Shown: positions 18,057 through 26,955 of the stretch, piece by piece
How positions within the stretch are numbered: the first letter of the stretch is position 1
Layout of the letters: each line of letters opens with the position of its first letter
Source: Paragemmobacter amnigenus
GTDB taxonomy: Bacteria; Pseudomonadota; Alphaproteobacteria; Rhodobacterales; Rhodobacteraceae
Direction: 5' to 3'
Length of the DNA stretch: 64,000 nucleotides
Assembly (NCBI RefSeq): GCF_009908265.2
Contig: NZ_JAAATX020000011.1
Location: 1 to 64,000, forward strand
Translations under genes and position numbers: made by a program
The notes under the pieces: generated by a model
The model's input: only the letters and a program-made list of their open reading frames with translations
The model's database searches: none
What the model was told of the DNA's origin: nothing

Positions 18057-19723
18057 CAGTTGATCAGCCTCAGTTGCGTGATGTTGGTGGCGATTGCCTG
18101 GAAGGCGGCGTTGAGCGCGGTGGTCGAGGTGCTTTCGAAGAAGTGCCCCGTGGAGGAGGCGCAGTTGCTGACCGTGTTGATGCCGCGCGTCGGGGCCGAG
18201 AAGGCCACGCCGTAGATCAGCACGCCCTGCGATTTGGTGGCCGTGCAGATCTGTTGCAGTTCGGCGTCCATGTCCGGCGTGCTGGTATTCGTGCCGCGAC
18301 GGGTGCGGAAGGCGTTGATCTGGTTGGTGTAGATCGTCGCCTCGGACAGCGTGCCGGCAAGCGGGCGGGCGTAGAGATGCCAGGCCACCCAGCTGACGTT
18401 GAGGTTCTGCCAGACTTCCTGCCAGCTTAGCCGCGTGCCCTGTGTCGAGGTGGTGCCGCCCCACGAGGTGGATCGCCATTCGCCCTGCAGGCCGTTGCGG
18501 GACCGCCCGTCGGGGTCGCGGTGGGGAACCCAGAACTGGTTGCTGCCTGCGGCCGAGGGGCGGCCCGTGACGTGCTGGATGGAATAGTTGCCGTCCGTGC
18601 CGCGGAAGATGGGCGAGGGGCCGGTGCGGTAGTCGTCGTTCAGGCGGACATCGCCGAAATTCTCGCCGTCGGTCATCAGCACGATGATCTTGAGCGCGTC
18701 GCGGCGGGAATAGTCGAAGGGGCGGTCGCGGAAGGCTGCGGGGACGGTTCCGGCGGTGACGAAGTCGTTGACGATGCTGCGCGCCTCGGGGTCGAGGAGG
18801 GCGCCGCCCCATTTGAGGCCCGCGTTGATCGAGGTCGCGCCGATGGCGGTGAGGGCGTTGATGTAGCCGTGCAGCGCCGTGATGTTGTTGTCGGGCAGGC
18901 GGACCACGTTGACGGTGGAGGGCGGGCACCACACGCTGTCGGGGTCGGGCGTCATGCCGGTGGTGGAATGGGTCGAGGGGAAGCTTTCCAGCGTGTTGTA
19001 GGCATCGACCCAGCCTGTCGCGGGCAGGGCAAGGCTGCGGGGGATGCCCGCGTAGCCATAGACCGAAGTCGGCATGTCGACGCAGTTGACATCGGCGGTG
19101 GCGGTCAGGTTCGGCAGGTGGGTGACGTTGTATTTCGACCGCAGCGAGGCACCGAGATTGACCTGTCCGTTATAGGGCACGACGGCGATCGAGATGTTGT
19201 TGTTGTTATTGGCAAGAACCGTGCTGACGAAGTTGCGCGCCGCGGTCTTGAGGCCCGTCAGCTTGGTTCCGGCCATGGAGCCCGAGACGTCGAGGACGAG
19301 GACCACTTCGATATTCGTGGCGCGCTGTTCGGCCTTGGACCTTGCGTTGACGGCGATCTGGTCGACCCCCGATGCGCCCATGAAGAGCGTTTCGACCGAC
19401 ATCTCGGCCGTCGCCTCGACTGACCGCTGGCCCGTGCTGTTGGTGACGTTGACGTCCGTCAGGAAGGAGAGGAGCCCCGCACGGTCGACGCAGTCGCGCA
19501 TCACGGTTTCGGGGTCGAGCGTCTGGCGCAGGGCGGCGGCGTTCAGGGCGCAGCGGTCGAGGGTCTGGGTCAGCGCGGTGCGGCGGTTCTCGGTCCGCAT
19601 GAGGTCGACGGCCATCCCGCTCATCAGGAAGAAGGTGGCGAAGAGGAAGAGGCCGAAGACGAGGAGCGAGCCGTCCTGACGGGCGGCGAAGCGGCGGAGG
19701 GGGCGGGGCAGGGGGTTACGCAT
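18056..19723 (-). CDS. TadG-like pilus-associated protein with von Willebrand A domain (copy 2)
   Basis: 555 residues from MRNPLPRPLRRFAARQDG, with one N-terminal membrane helix (LLVFGLFLFATFFLMSG). The vWA domain carries a perfect MIDAS motif DVSGS near residue 145, then LMTDGENFGD. Same architecture as the protein at 7720-9498, including GTDGNYSIQH versus GNDGNISWHN and SFGGT-like and WHLYAR versus WHFHAR segments. It heads the minus-strand triad. The upstream 430-base gap is shared with the divergent dehydrogenase gene and has CtrA-like sequences. Expected role: envelope-anchored component of the Tad pilus. Confidence 0.88.
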   Translation of the reverse strand: MRNPLPRPLRRFAARQDGSLLVFGLFLFATFFLMSGMAVDLMRTENRRTALTQTLDRCALNAAALRQTLDPETVMRDCVDRAGLLSFLTDVNVTNSTGQRSVEATAEMSVETLFMGASGVDQIAVNARSKAEQRATNIEVVLVLDVSGSMAGTKLTGLKTAARNFVSTVLANNNNNISIAVVPYNGQVNLGASLRSKYNVTHLPNLTATADVNCVDMPTSVYGYAGIPRSLALPATGWVDAYNTLESFPSTHSTTGMTPDPDSVWCPPSTVNVVRLPDNNITALHGYINALTAIGATSINAGLKWGGALLDPEARSIVNDFVTAGTVPAAFRDRPFDYSRRDALKIIVLMTDGENFGDVRLNDDYRTGPSPIFRGTDGNYSIQHVTGRPSAAGSNQFWVPHRDPDGRSRNGLQGEWRSTSWGGTTSTQGTRLSWQEVWQNLNVSWVAWHLYARPLAGTLSEATIYTNQINAFRTRRGTNTSTPDMDAELQQICTATKSQGVLIYGVAFSAPTRGINTVSNCASSTGHFFESTSTTALNAAFQAIATNITQLRLIN

Positions 19724-20155
19724 GGGGGACCGTGGGCGGAACGGGGAAAGGGCGTGCGGTGCGGGGGCTTGCGCTGTGGCGGGGCGGCGGGTGCGTTGCA
19801 CGATTTTGTCGCAAAGCGGGCCTGTGGCGTCGGCGGGGTGCGGGGGGGCGTGTCGCGCGCGGCGCGCGCGATTCGGCGCGGGGCGGGGTTCGGGTTGACC
19901 CGGGTGCCGCGTTAATGATTATGACTTCCGTCATGGACTTGCATACCTTTGGATAATCACGCCGCGCCTGCGGGTCGGGCCGGTTCTGTTAACTAAAATT
20001 AACCATTTGCGGCGGCAGCATTGCGGCAGGATCGGGCGGAAGTCTGGCCATTTCCCTGCAATGCGCCGCATGGGCAGGGGCCGCTCAATCTGCCGGTAAG
20101 TATGCCGTTCTAGGATGCGGGCGGTCGCAGAGGCGGCAGCAACAGGGAGGACGAC
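19724..20155. promoter_or_regulatory. Divergent promoter region with CtrA-like site
   Basis: 432 bases between the minus-strand vWA gene and the plus-strand dehydrogenase, with no gene seen. It becomes AT-richer than its surroundings at 19910-20020. TTAACTAAAATTAACCAT at 19989-20006 has two TTAA half-sites six bases apart (the CtrA consensus is seven) and the TTAACCAT form often seen in alphaproteobacteria. GATAAT at 19952-19957 could be a -10 box on the plus strand, and TTGACC at 19895 a -35 for another start. All are by-eye matches. Confidence 0.4.
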
Positions 20156-21586
20156 ATGCAGCACTCAGGCGAGCCGAGTTTCCGGCAATCCGTCGATCTG
20201 ATGTTCAACCGCGCGGTGCGGTTGATGGACCTGCCGCCGGGGCTGGAGGAGAAGATACGGGTCTGCAACTCGACCTATACGGTGCGGTTCGGCGTGCGGC
20301 TGCGCGGTAAGATCGAGACTTTCACCGGTTACCGGTCGGTCCATTCGGAACATATGGAACCCGTGAAGGGCGGCATCCGCTATGCGCTGTCGGTCAATCA
20401 GGACGAGGTGGAGGCGCTGGCCGCGCTGATGACCTATAAATGCGCGCTGGTGGAGACGCCCTTCGGCGGGTCGAAGGGGGGCCTGTGCATCGATCCGCGC
20501 CAATGGGACGACCACGAGCTGGAACAGATCACGCGCCGCTTTGCCTATGAGCTGATCAAGCGCGACCTGATCCATCCGGCGCAGAACGTGCCCGCGCCCG
20601 ACATGGGCACGGGCGAGCGCGAGATGGCGTGGATCGCGGACCAGTATGCGCGGATGAACACGACCGACATCAATGCCAAGGCCTGCGTCACCGGCAAGCC
20701 GCCCCATGCGGGGGGCATCCAGGGGCGGGTGGAGGCGACGGGGCGGGGCGTGCAATTCGCCCTGCGCGAGTTCTTCCGCCATCCCGAGGATGTGGCGAAG
20801 GCAGGTCTGGCGGGCGGGCTGGAGGGCAAGCGCGCCGTGGTGCAGGGGTTGGGGAACGTGGGCTATCACGCGGCCAAGTTCCTGTCGGAAGAGGACGGGG
20901 TGAAGATCACCGCGATCATCGAACGCGACGGCGCGCTGGTGGATGACCGCGGCCTGCCGGTCGAGGCGGTGCGGGCGCATCTGGCGGCGACCGGCGGCCT
21001 TGCCGGTTTCGCGGGGGCGGAGTTCGTGGCGGATGGCGCGGCGGTTCTGGAAAAGCCCTGCGACATCCTTATCCCCGCCGCGATGGAGGGGGTGATCCAC
21101 ATGGGCAATGCCGCGCGGATTTCGGCGCCCCTGATCATCGAGGCGGCCAACGGCCCCGTCACCTTCGGCGCGGACGAGATCCTGCGCCAGAAGGGCACGG
21201 TCATCATCCCCGACATGTATGCCAATGCGGGCGGCGTGACGGTGAGTTACTTCGAATGGGTGAAGAACCTGTCCCATATCCGGTTCGGCCGGATGCAGCG
21301 GCGGGCCGAGGAGGCGCGGTCGCGGCTGATGGTGGAGGAGCTGGAGCGTCTGAGCGCGGACAAGGGGCTGGGCTGGACGCTGTCGCCGGATTTCAAGGAG
21401 AAGTTCCTGACCGGATCGGACGAGCTGGCGCTGGTGCGGTCGGGGCTGGATGACACGATGCGCACGGCCTATCAGGCGATGCGCGAGGTCTGGCACGGGC
21501 GCGAGGATGTGGGCGATCTGCGCGTGGCGGCCTATCTGGTGTCGATCGGGCGCGTGGCGCAGACCTACCGGTCCAAGGGGTTGTGA
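20156..21586 (+). CDS. Glu/Leu/Phe/Val family dehydrogenase (probable glutamate dehydrogenase)
   Basis: 476 residues. Oxidative deamination of glutamate to 2-oxoglutarate, or the reverse, using NAD(P). The catalytic stretch ETPFGGSKGG places the active-site Lys near residue 107, and NVPAPDMGTGE follows. The Rossmann motif GLGNVGYHAAKF lies in the C-terminal domain, together with NGPVTFGADEIL and YANAGGVTVSYFEW. The length is that of a small hexameric GDH. Substrate specificity and cofactor cannot be fixed from sequence alone. The start ATG is preceded by AGGGAGGACGAC. Confidence 0.92.
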   Translation: MQHSGEPSFRQSVDLMFNRAVRLMDLPPGLEEKIRVCNSTYTVRFGVRLRGKIETFTGYRSVHSEHMEPVKGGIRYALSVNQDEVEALAALMTYKCALVETPFGGSKGGLCIDPRQWDDHELEQITRRFAYELIKRDLIHPAQNVPAPDMGTGEREMAWIADQYARMNTTDINAKACVTGKPPHAGGIQGRVEATGRGVQFALREFFRHPEDVAKAGLAGGLEGKRAVVQGLGNVGYHAAKFLSEEDGVKITAIIERDGALVDDRGLPVEAVRAHLAATGGLAGFAGAEFVADGAAVLEKPCDILIPAAMEGVIHMGNAARISAPLIIEAANGPVTFGADEILRQKGTVIIPDMYANAGGVTVSYFEWVKNLSHIRFGRMQRRAEEARSRLMVEELERLSADKGLGWTLSPDFKEKFLTGSDELALVRSGLDDTMRTAYQAMREVWHGREDVGDLRVAAYLVSIGRVAQTYRSKGL

Positions 21587-21614
21587 CGGGGTCCGGCAGC
21601 ATCGGGGGATGCCC

Positions 21615-21691
21615 GTCCCGGGCTTGACCCGGGACCTCCGCCGTGGCTTGCGGCGCGGCGCCTGAAGGAGGCCCCGGGTCAAGCCCGGGGC
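21615..21691. repeat. Pair of inverted CCCGGGTCAAGCCCGGG palindromes
   Basis: Two 8-bp perfect hairpins, 21615-21635 (loop CTTGA) and 21671-21691 (loop TCAAG), lie head to head in the 262-base gap between the dehydrogenase and soxB. A third member, with loop TCAGG, is at 14193-14213. The placement just after a stop codon suggests a role in transcript ending or RNA stability. The rest of the gap (21692-21848) shows no gene. Confidence 0.75.
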
Positions 21692-21848
21692 GCGCGCGGC
21701 TTGTCGTGGGCAAGCAGCGTCTGACACAAGGCCGCCGATCCGAAAAGCGACATGATCCTGTCGCGTCCGGCAATGGATTTGCGGCGGCGGGGTTGCATCC
21801 TCCGCCCCGTCGCGGTTCAGTGGACGCGGCAGGGCAGGGACGGGACGG

Positions 21849-23099
21849 ATGCGCTATTCGGGTTTGCAGGTCATCAAGGAAGGGCTGTTCGGCAACAAGG
21901 GCTGGAAGCCCGCGTGGCGCGACCCCGCCCCCAAGGCCGAATATGACGCGATCATCATCGGGGGCGGCGGGCACGGGCTGTCGACCGCCTATTACCTTGC
22001 CAAGAACCACGGGATGACCAACATCGCCGTGCTGGAAAAGGGCTATCTGGGGTCCGGCAATATCGGGCGGAACACGACCATCGTGCGCGCCAATTACTTC
22101 CTGCCGGGGAATTCGGAGTTCTATTCCCATTCGCTGAAGCTGTGGGAAGGGCTGGAACTGGACCTGAATTACAACGTGATGCATTCGCAGCGCGGGCTGA
22201 TCAACCTGTTCCATTCCGACGGCCAGCGCGACGCCTTCGCGCGGCGCGGCAACATGATGATCAATCAGGGTGACGACGCGATCCTGCTGGACCGCGAGGG
22301 CGTGCGCGAGATGCTGCCCTTCCTCGATTTCGAACAGACGCGGTTCCCGATCTATGGCGGGCTGTACCACCCGCGCGGGGGGACGGCGCGGCATGATGCG
22401 GTGGCCTGGGGCTATGCGCGGGGGGCGGACCGGCGGGGCGTGGACCTGATCCAGAACTGCGAGGTGACGGGGATCGACGTCGAGGGCGGTCGCGTCACGG
22501 GGGTGCAGACGACGCGCGGGGCGATCAAGGCCAAGAAGGTGGGGATCGTGGTGGCGGGGCGGTCAAGTCAGGTCGCGGCCATGGCGGGGATGCGCCTGCC
22601 GATTGAATCCCACATCCTGCAGGCCTTCGTGACCGAGGGGCTGAAGCCCGTGATCGACCATGTCATCAGCTTTGGCATGGGGCATTTCTACATCAGCCAG
22701 TCGGACAAGGGCGGTCTGGTCTTTGGCGGCGATCTGGATTTCTACGCAAGCTATGCCAGCCGCGGCAACCTGCCGATGGTGGAGCATGTGATGGAAGCGG
22801 GCATGACACTGATGCCGATGATCGGGCGGGCCAAGGTGCTGCGGTCATGGGGGGGGATCATGGACATGTCGCCCGACGGGTCGCCCATCATCGACCGCAC
22901 GCCGGTCGACGGGCTGTTCATCGATTGCGGCTGGAATTACGGCGGGTTCAAGGCCGTGCCGGCCTCGGGCTGGTGCATGGCGCATCTGATGGCGACGGGG
23001 GAAAGCCACCCTGTCGCCGCCCGCTTCAAGCTGAACCGTTTTGCGACCGGCCACGTCATTGACGAAGAAGGCACGGGTTCGCAGCACAACCTCCACTGA
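21849..23099 (+). CDS. soxB: Sarcosine oxidase subunit beta
   Basis: 416 residues. The flavoprotein subunit of tetrameric sarcosine oxidase, which oxidatively demethylates sarcosine to glycine. The FAD-binding DAIIIGGGGHGLSTAYYLAK motif is near residue 35, and RGGTARHDAVAWGYARGA contains the His region used for covalent flavin attachment in characterised enzymes. The C-terminal DGLFIDCGWNYGGFKAVPASG is typical of the subunit. First gene of a tight soxB-soxD-soxA-soxG operon. Confidence 0.96.
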   Translation: MRYSGLQVIKEGLFGNKGWKPAWRDPAPKAEYDAIIIGGGGHGLSTAYYLAKNHGMTNIAVLEKGYLGSGNIGRNTTIVRANYFLPGNSEFYSHSLKLWEGLELDLNYNVMHSQRGLINLFHSDGQRDAFARRGNMMINQGDDAILLDREGVREMLPFLDFEQTRFPIYGGLYHPRGGTARHDAVAWGYARGADRRGVDLIQNCEVTGIDVEGGRVTGVQTTRGAIKAKKVGIVVAGRSSQVAAMAGMRLPIESHILQAFVTEGLKPVIDHVISFGMGHFYISQSDKGGLVFGGDLDFYASYASRGNLPMVEHVMEAGMTLMPMIGRAKVLRSWGGIMDMSPDGSPIIDRTPVDGLFIDCGWNYGGFKAVPASGWCMAHLMATGESHPVAARFKLNRFATGHVIDEEGTGSQHNLH

Positions 23100-23111
23100 A
23101 GGCACGGGAAA

Positions 23112-23384
23112 ATGCGGATCAACTGCCCCCTTTGCGGCACGCGCGACCGTCGCGAGTTCTATTACTACGGCGCCGAGGACTATCTGGACCGTCCCGCGCC
23201 GGAGGCCCCCGCGCAGGCGTGGGATGATTACCTGCACAACCGCGACAACCCTGCGGGGGTGACGCGGGACCTGTGGTATCACGATCTGGGCTGTTCGAGC
23301 TGGCTTGTGGTCACGCGCAATACGGTGACGCACGAGATTCTGGCGGTGGAAGCCGTGGCGGACCGGAAAGGCGGTGCGGCATGA
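23112..23384 (+). CDS. soxD: Sarcosine oxidase subunit delta
   Basis: 90 residues. Small zinc-binding subunit of tetrameric sarcosine oxidase: MRINCPLCGTRD supplies the first Cys pair, and HDLGCSSWLVVTRNT the later ligands. It starts 12 bases after soxB and overlaps soxA by four bases (ATGA), indicating translational coupling. Length and motif agree with the family. Confidence 0.95.
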   Translation: MRINCPLCGTRDRREFYYYGAEDYLDRPAPEAPAQAWDDYLHNRDNPAGVTRDLWYHDLGCSSWLVVTRNTVTHEILAVEAVADRKGGAA

Positions 23385-26296
23385 GGCTGGAGGGCAAGGG
23401 TCTGGTCGACCGCGGCGCGCCGGTCAGTTTCACCTTTGACGGGCGCAGCTATATGGGGTTTGCGGGGGATACGCTGGCATCCGCCCTGCTGGCGAATGAC
23501 GTGCGGCTGGTGGGGCGGAGTTTCAAGTATCACCGCCCGCGCGGCATCCTGACCGCAGGGTCGGAAGAGCCCAACGCGCTGGTCGAGGTGGTGGAGGGCA
23601 ATCAGCAGACGCCCAATGTGCGCGCGACCGTGCAGGAAGTGTTCGACGGGCTGGTGGCGCGGAGCCAGAACCGCTTTCCTTCGCTGTCCTTTGACGTAAT
23701 GGGGGTGAACGACCTGCTGTCGCCGTTCTTCTCGGCCGGGTTCTATTACAAGACCTTCATGTGGCCGCGCCCGTTCTGGGAAAAGCTCTATGAACCGCTG
23801 ATCCGCCGCGCGGCGGGACTGGGGCGGCTGTCGGGGCGGCATGACGAGGCGCAGTATGAAAAGGCATGGGCCTTTTGCGATGTGCTGGTGATCGGGTCGG
23901 GACCGGCGGGGTTGATGGCGGCGCTGACGGCGGCGCAGGCGGGGGCGGATGTCATTCTGGCGGAAGAGGACGCGCGCATGGGCGGGCGGCTTTTGTCCGA
24001 GAATTGCCGCGTGGACGGCCAGCCCGGGGCGGATTGGGCCGAGGCCGTGCTGGACGAGTTGCGGGGCATGCCCAATGTGCGGCTGATGGCGCGGACCACG
24101 GTGACGGGGGCCTATGACGACGGCACCTTTGGCGCGCTGGAGCGGGTGGGGCTGCACCGTGCGCCCGCGCCGCATCTGCCGCGCGAATGTTTCTGGCGGA
24201 TCGTGGCGGGGCAGGCGGTGCTGGCGGCCGGTGCGCTGGAGCGGGCGGTGGGGTTCCCCGACAATGACAGGCCGGGGATCATGCTGGCCTCGGCCGTGCG
24301 GTCCTATCTGCACCGCTATGGCGTGGTGGCGGGCCAGCGGGTGGCGGTTCTGGCCAATAATGACGGGGCGCGGGCCACGGCGCGCGATCTGATGGCGGCG
24401 GGGGTGAAGGTGGTCGGTATCCTCGACACCCGCCCCGATGCGAGCGCGGTGGAGGATTGTCCGGTCTATCTGAACGCGCAGGTGACGGGGACGGCGGGGC
24501 GGACGGGCCTGCGGTCGGTGTCGTTCCGCCATGCGGGCGGGGCGGCGGTGCTGGAGGTCGATCTGCTGGCCGTGTCGGGGGGGTGGAACCCGACGGTGCA
24601 TCTGACCTGCCATATGAACGGGCGGCCCCTGTGGCGCGAGGATATCGCGGCCTTTGTCCCGTCACCCGGGGCCGTGCCGCGCCTGACGGCGGCGGGGGCG
24701 TGCAACGGGGCCTTTTCCACCGCCGGATGCCTGCGCGAGGGGCGGGATGCGGCGCTGGTGGCGCTGGCAGCGCTGGGCAGGGCTGCGTCGGACGTAGCGT
24801 TGCCGGTGGCGGAGGATGCGCCCTATGCCATAACCCCCTTCTGGGAGACGCCGGGGGTCGAGGGGCGGCAGTGGCTGGACTTTGCCAATGACGTGACGAC
24901 CAAGGATGTGAAGCTGTCGGCGCAGGAGAATTTCCGCAGCGTCGAGCATATGAAGCGCTATACCACGCAAGGGATGGCCCCCGATCAGGGCAAGAATTCC
25001 AATGTGGCCGCGCTGGCCGTGCTGGCCGATGCGACGGGGCGGGGCATTCCGCAGACGGGGACGACGACCTTTCGTCCGCCTTTCGTGCCCACATCGATCG
25101 CCGCGATGGGGGCGGGGGGGCGTGGGGCGGGGTTCGCGCCGCAACGCTTCCTGACCTCGGATCAGGCGAGCCGCGACAGGGGCGCGCCGATGATCGAGGC
25201 GGGGCTGTGGTATCGGCCGAGCTATTTCCCGAAACCGGGCGAGGCGACATGGCTGGAGTCCTGCAACCGCGAAGTGCTGATGGTGCGCGAGAGCGTGGGC
25301 GTGGCGGATGTGTCCACGCTGGGCAAGATCGACATTCAGGGGCGGGACGCGGCGCGGTTTCTGGATCTGGTCTATACCAACACCTTTTCCACGCTGCCCG
25401 TGGGGAGGGTGCGGTACGGGTTGATGTTGCGCGAGGACGGGCATGTGCTGGATGACGGCACGACGGCGCGGCTGGGCGAGCAGCATTATCTGATGACCAC
25501 CACGACCGCCGCGGCGGGGCTGGTGATGCGGCATCTGGATTTCGTGCATCAGGCGTTCTGCGCGGATTGGGATGTGCGGTTCGTGTCGGTGACGGAGGGC
25601 TGGGCGCAGTTCGCCGTGGCGGGGCCGAAGGCGCGGGAGTTGTTGGCGACGCTGCTGGGCGAGGTGCCTGCGCTGCCTTTCATGGGGGTGGCGGATGTGG
25701 CGCTGGGGTCGGTGAAGGGGCGGCTGTTCCGGATCAGTTTCAGCGGCGAGGAAGGGTACGAGATCGCGGTGCCGACGCGCCATGGCGAGGCGTTGTTCCG
25801 CGACCTGCTGGCGCGGGCCGAGACGATGGGGGGCGGGCCATACGGGATGGAGGCGCTGAACGTCCTGCGGATCGAGAAGGGCTTTATCACCCATGCCGAG
25901 ATCCACGGGCGGACCACCGCCTTTGACATCGGGATGGAGAAGATGGTCAGCGCCAAGAAGGACTGCATCGGCAAGGCGGCCGCTGCCCGTCCGGGGATGG
26001 TGGGGCCGGAGCGGGAGCAACTGGTGGGTCTGAAGGCCACGGGCGCCATGACGGCAGGGGCGCATCTGTTCGTGCCGGGCGAGCGGGTGCATCGCGAGAC
26101 GGATCAGGGCTATGTCACATCCGTCTGCTGGTCGCCGGTGATGGGGGCGCATCTGGCGCTGGGATTCCTGAAGAATGGCCGCGCGCGGCATGGCGAGCGG
26201 GTGCGCGTGGTGGACCATCTGCGCAAGATCGACGTGGTGGCCGAGGTCTGTGACCCGGTGTTCCATGACAGGGAAGGGGTGAAGCTTCGTGCCTGA
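23381..26296 (+). CDS. soxA: Sarcosine oxidase subunit alpha
   Basis: 971 residues from the ATG in the soxD overlap. N-terminal 2Fe-2S-like fold without the cluster Cys (RSFKYHRPRGILTAG), then an NAD-binding Rossmann domain (VIGSGPAGLMAALTAAQAG) near residue 170. The C-terminal third is a GcvT-like aminomethyltransferase domain (GEEGYEIAVPTRHG, ALNVLRIEKGFITHAEI) that passes the methyl carbon to tetrahydrofolate. A longer upstream frame was rejected because it lies inside soxD. Together with subunits B, D and G it channels sarcosine methyl groups into the one-carbon pool. Confidence 0.96.
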   Translation: MRLEGKGLVDRGAPVSFTFDGRSYMGFAGDTLASALLANDVRLVGRSFKYHRPRGILTAGSEEPNALVEVVEGNQQTPNVRATVQEVFDGLVARSQNRFPSLSFDVMGVNDLLSPFFSAGFYYKTFMWPRPFWEKLYEPLIRRAAGLGRLSGRHDEAQYEKAWAFCDVLVIGSGPAGLMAALTAAQAGADVILAEEDARMGGRLLSENCRVDGQPGADWAEAVLDELRGMPNVRLMARTTVTGAYDDGTFGALERVGLHRAPAPHLPRECFWRIVAGQAVLAAGALERAVGFPDNDRPGIMLASAVRSYLHRYGVVAGQRVAVLANNDGARATARDLMAAGVKVVGILDTRPDASAVEDCPVYLNAQVTGTAGRTGLRSVSFRHAGGAAVLEVDLLAVSGGWNPTVHLTCHMNGRPLWREDIAAFVPSPGAVPRLTAAGACNGAFSTAGCLREGRDAALVALAALGRAASDVALPVAEDAPYAITPFWETPGVEGRQWLDFANDVTTKDVKLSAQENFRSVEHMKRYTTQGMAPDQGKNSNVAALAVLADATGRGIPQTGTTTFRPPFVPTSIAAMGAGGRGAGFAPQRFLTSDQASRDRGAPMIEAGLWYRPSYFPKPGEATWLESCNREVLMVRESVGVADVSTLGKIDIQGRDAARFLDLVYTNTFSTLPVGRVRYGLMLREDGHVLDDGTTARLGEQHYLMTTTTAAAGLVMRHLDFVHQAFCADWDVRFVSVTEGWAQFAVAGPKARELLATLLGEVPALPFMGVADVALGSVKGRLFRISFSGEEGYEIAVPTRHGEALFRDLLARAETMGGGPYGMEALNVLRIEKGFITHAEIHGRTTAFDIGMEKMVSAKKDCIGKAAAARPGMVGPEREQLVGLKATGAMTAGAHLFVPGERVHRETDQGYVTSVCWSPVMGAHLALGFLKNGRARHGERVRVVDHLRKIDVVAEVCDPVFHDREGVKLRA

Positions 26297-26840
26297 GCTG
26301 ATTGCGAAAAGCGCCCTGCACGGGCAGGCGCCGAAGGTGGCGCTGGGGACGACCCTTTCGGAAGGGGTCGTGGAGAAGATGGTGTCGGTCGCGCCCTATC
26401 CGGGGCGCGGGGCGGCGGTGGATGCGGTGCTGGGGGCCTTGGGCCTGCGCTTTCCGGCGGCGGGCGAGGCGGTGGCGGCGGGCGACGTTCGGCTGATCTG
26501 GGTGGGGCGCGGGATGGCGTTCCTGCTGGGCGCCGATGCGCCCGCGGGGTTGGCAGAGCATGCGGCGCTGACGGATCAGGCGGATGGCTGGGCGGTCTTG
26601 CGGATTGCGGGGCCTGTGGCGGTGGATGCGTTGATGCGGCCCTTTCCGGTGGATTTGCGGGCGGCGGCCTTTCCGGTGGGGAAGGTTGCGCGGGTGCCGT
26701 TGAACCACATGCAGGCGGTGCTGTGCCGCACGGGCGAGGACGCGTTCGAGATCATGGTGTTCCGGTCGATGGCGCGGACGGCATGGCATGAGATCGCCGA
26801 GGCGATGGACGTGCTGGAGGCGCGGGCGCGGGCGTCGTGA
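26289..26840 (+). CDS. soxG: Sarcosine oxidase subunit gamma
   Basis: 183 residues starting with GTG at 26289, overlapping soxA by eight bases. The fold resembles a shortened GcvT/YgfZ-like domain (GWAVLRIAGPVAVDALMRPFPVDL, then RVPLNHMQAVL and MVFRSMARTAWHE), the signature of the gamma subunit. It completes the operon. I see no terminator directly after it; the deaminase gene follows about 115 bases on in the same direction. Confidence 0.93.
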   Translation: MPELIAKSALHGQAPKVALGTTLSEGVVEKMVSVAPYPGRGAAVDAVLGALGLRFPAAGEAVAAGDVRLIWVGRGMAFLLGADAPAGLAEHAALTDQADGWAVLRIAGPVAVDALMRPFPVDLRAAAFPVGKVARVPLNHMQAVLCRTGEDAFEIMVFRSMARTAWHEIAEAMDVLEARARAS

Positions 26841-26955
26841 TTGAACCGCGCGCGGCTTGGCGCTAGGGTCGGGGTGTCCGCGCCGAGTCCTTCCCCCTTC
26901 TGTCGGCGGGCGGTTCCCGATCCACCGAAGGGGGTGGGCGATGGGGGGACATGTC

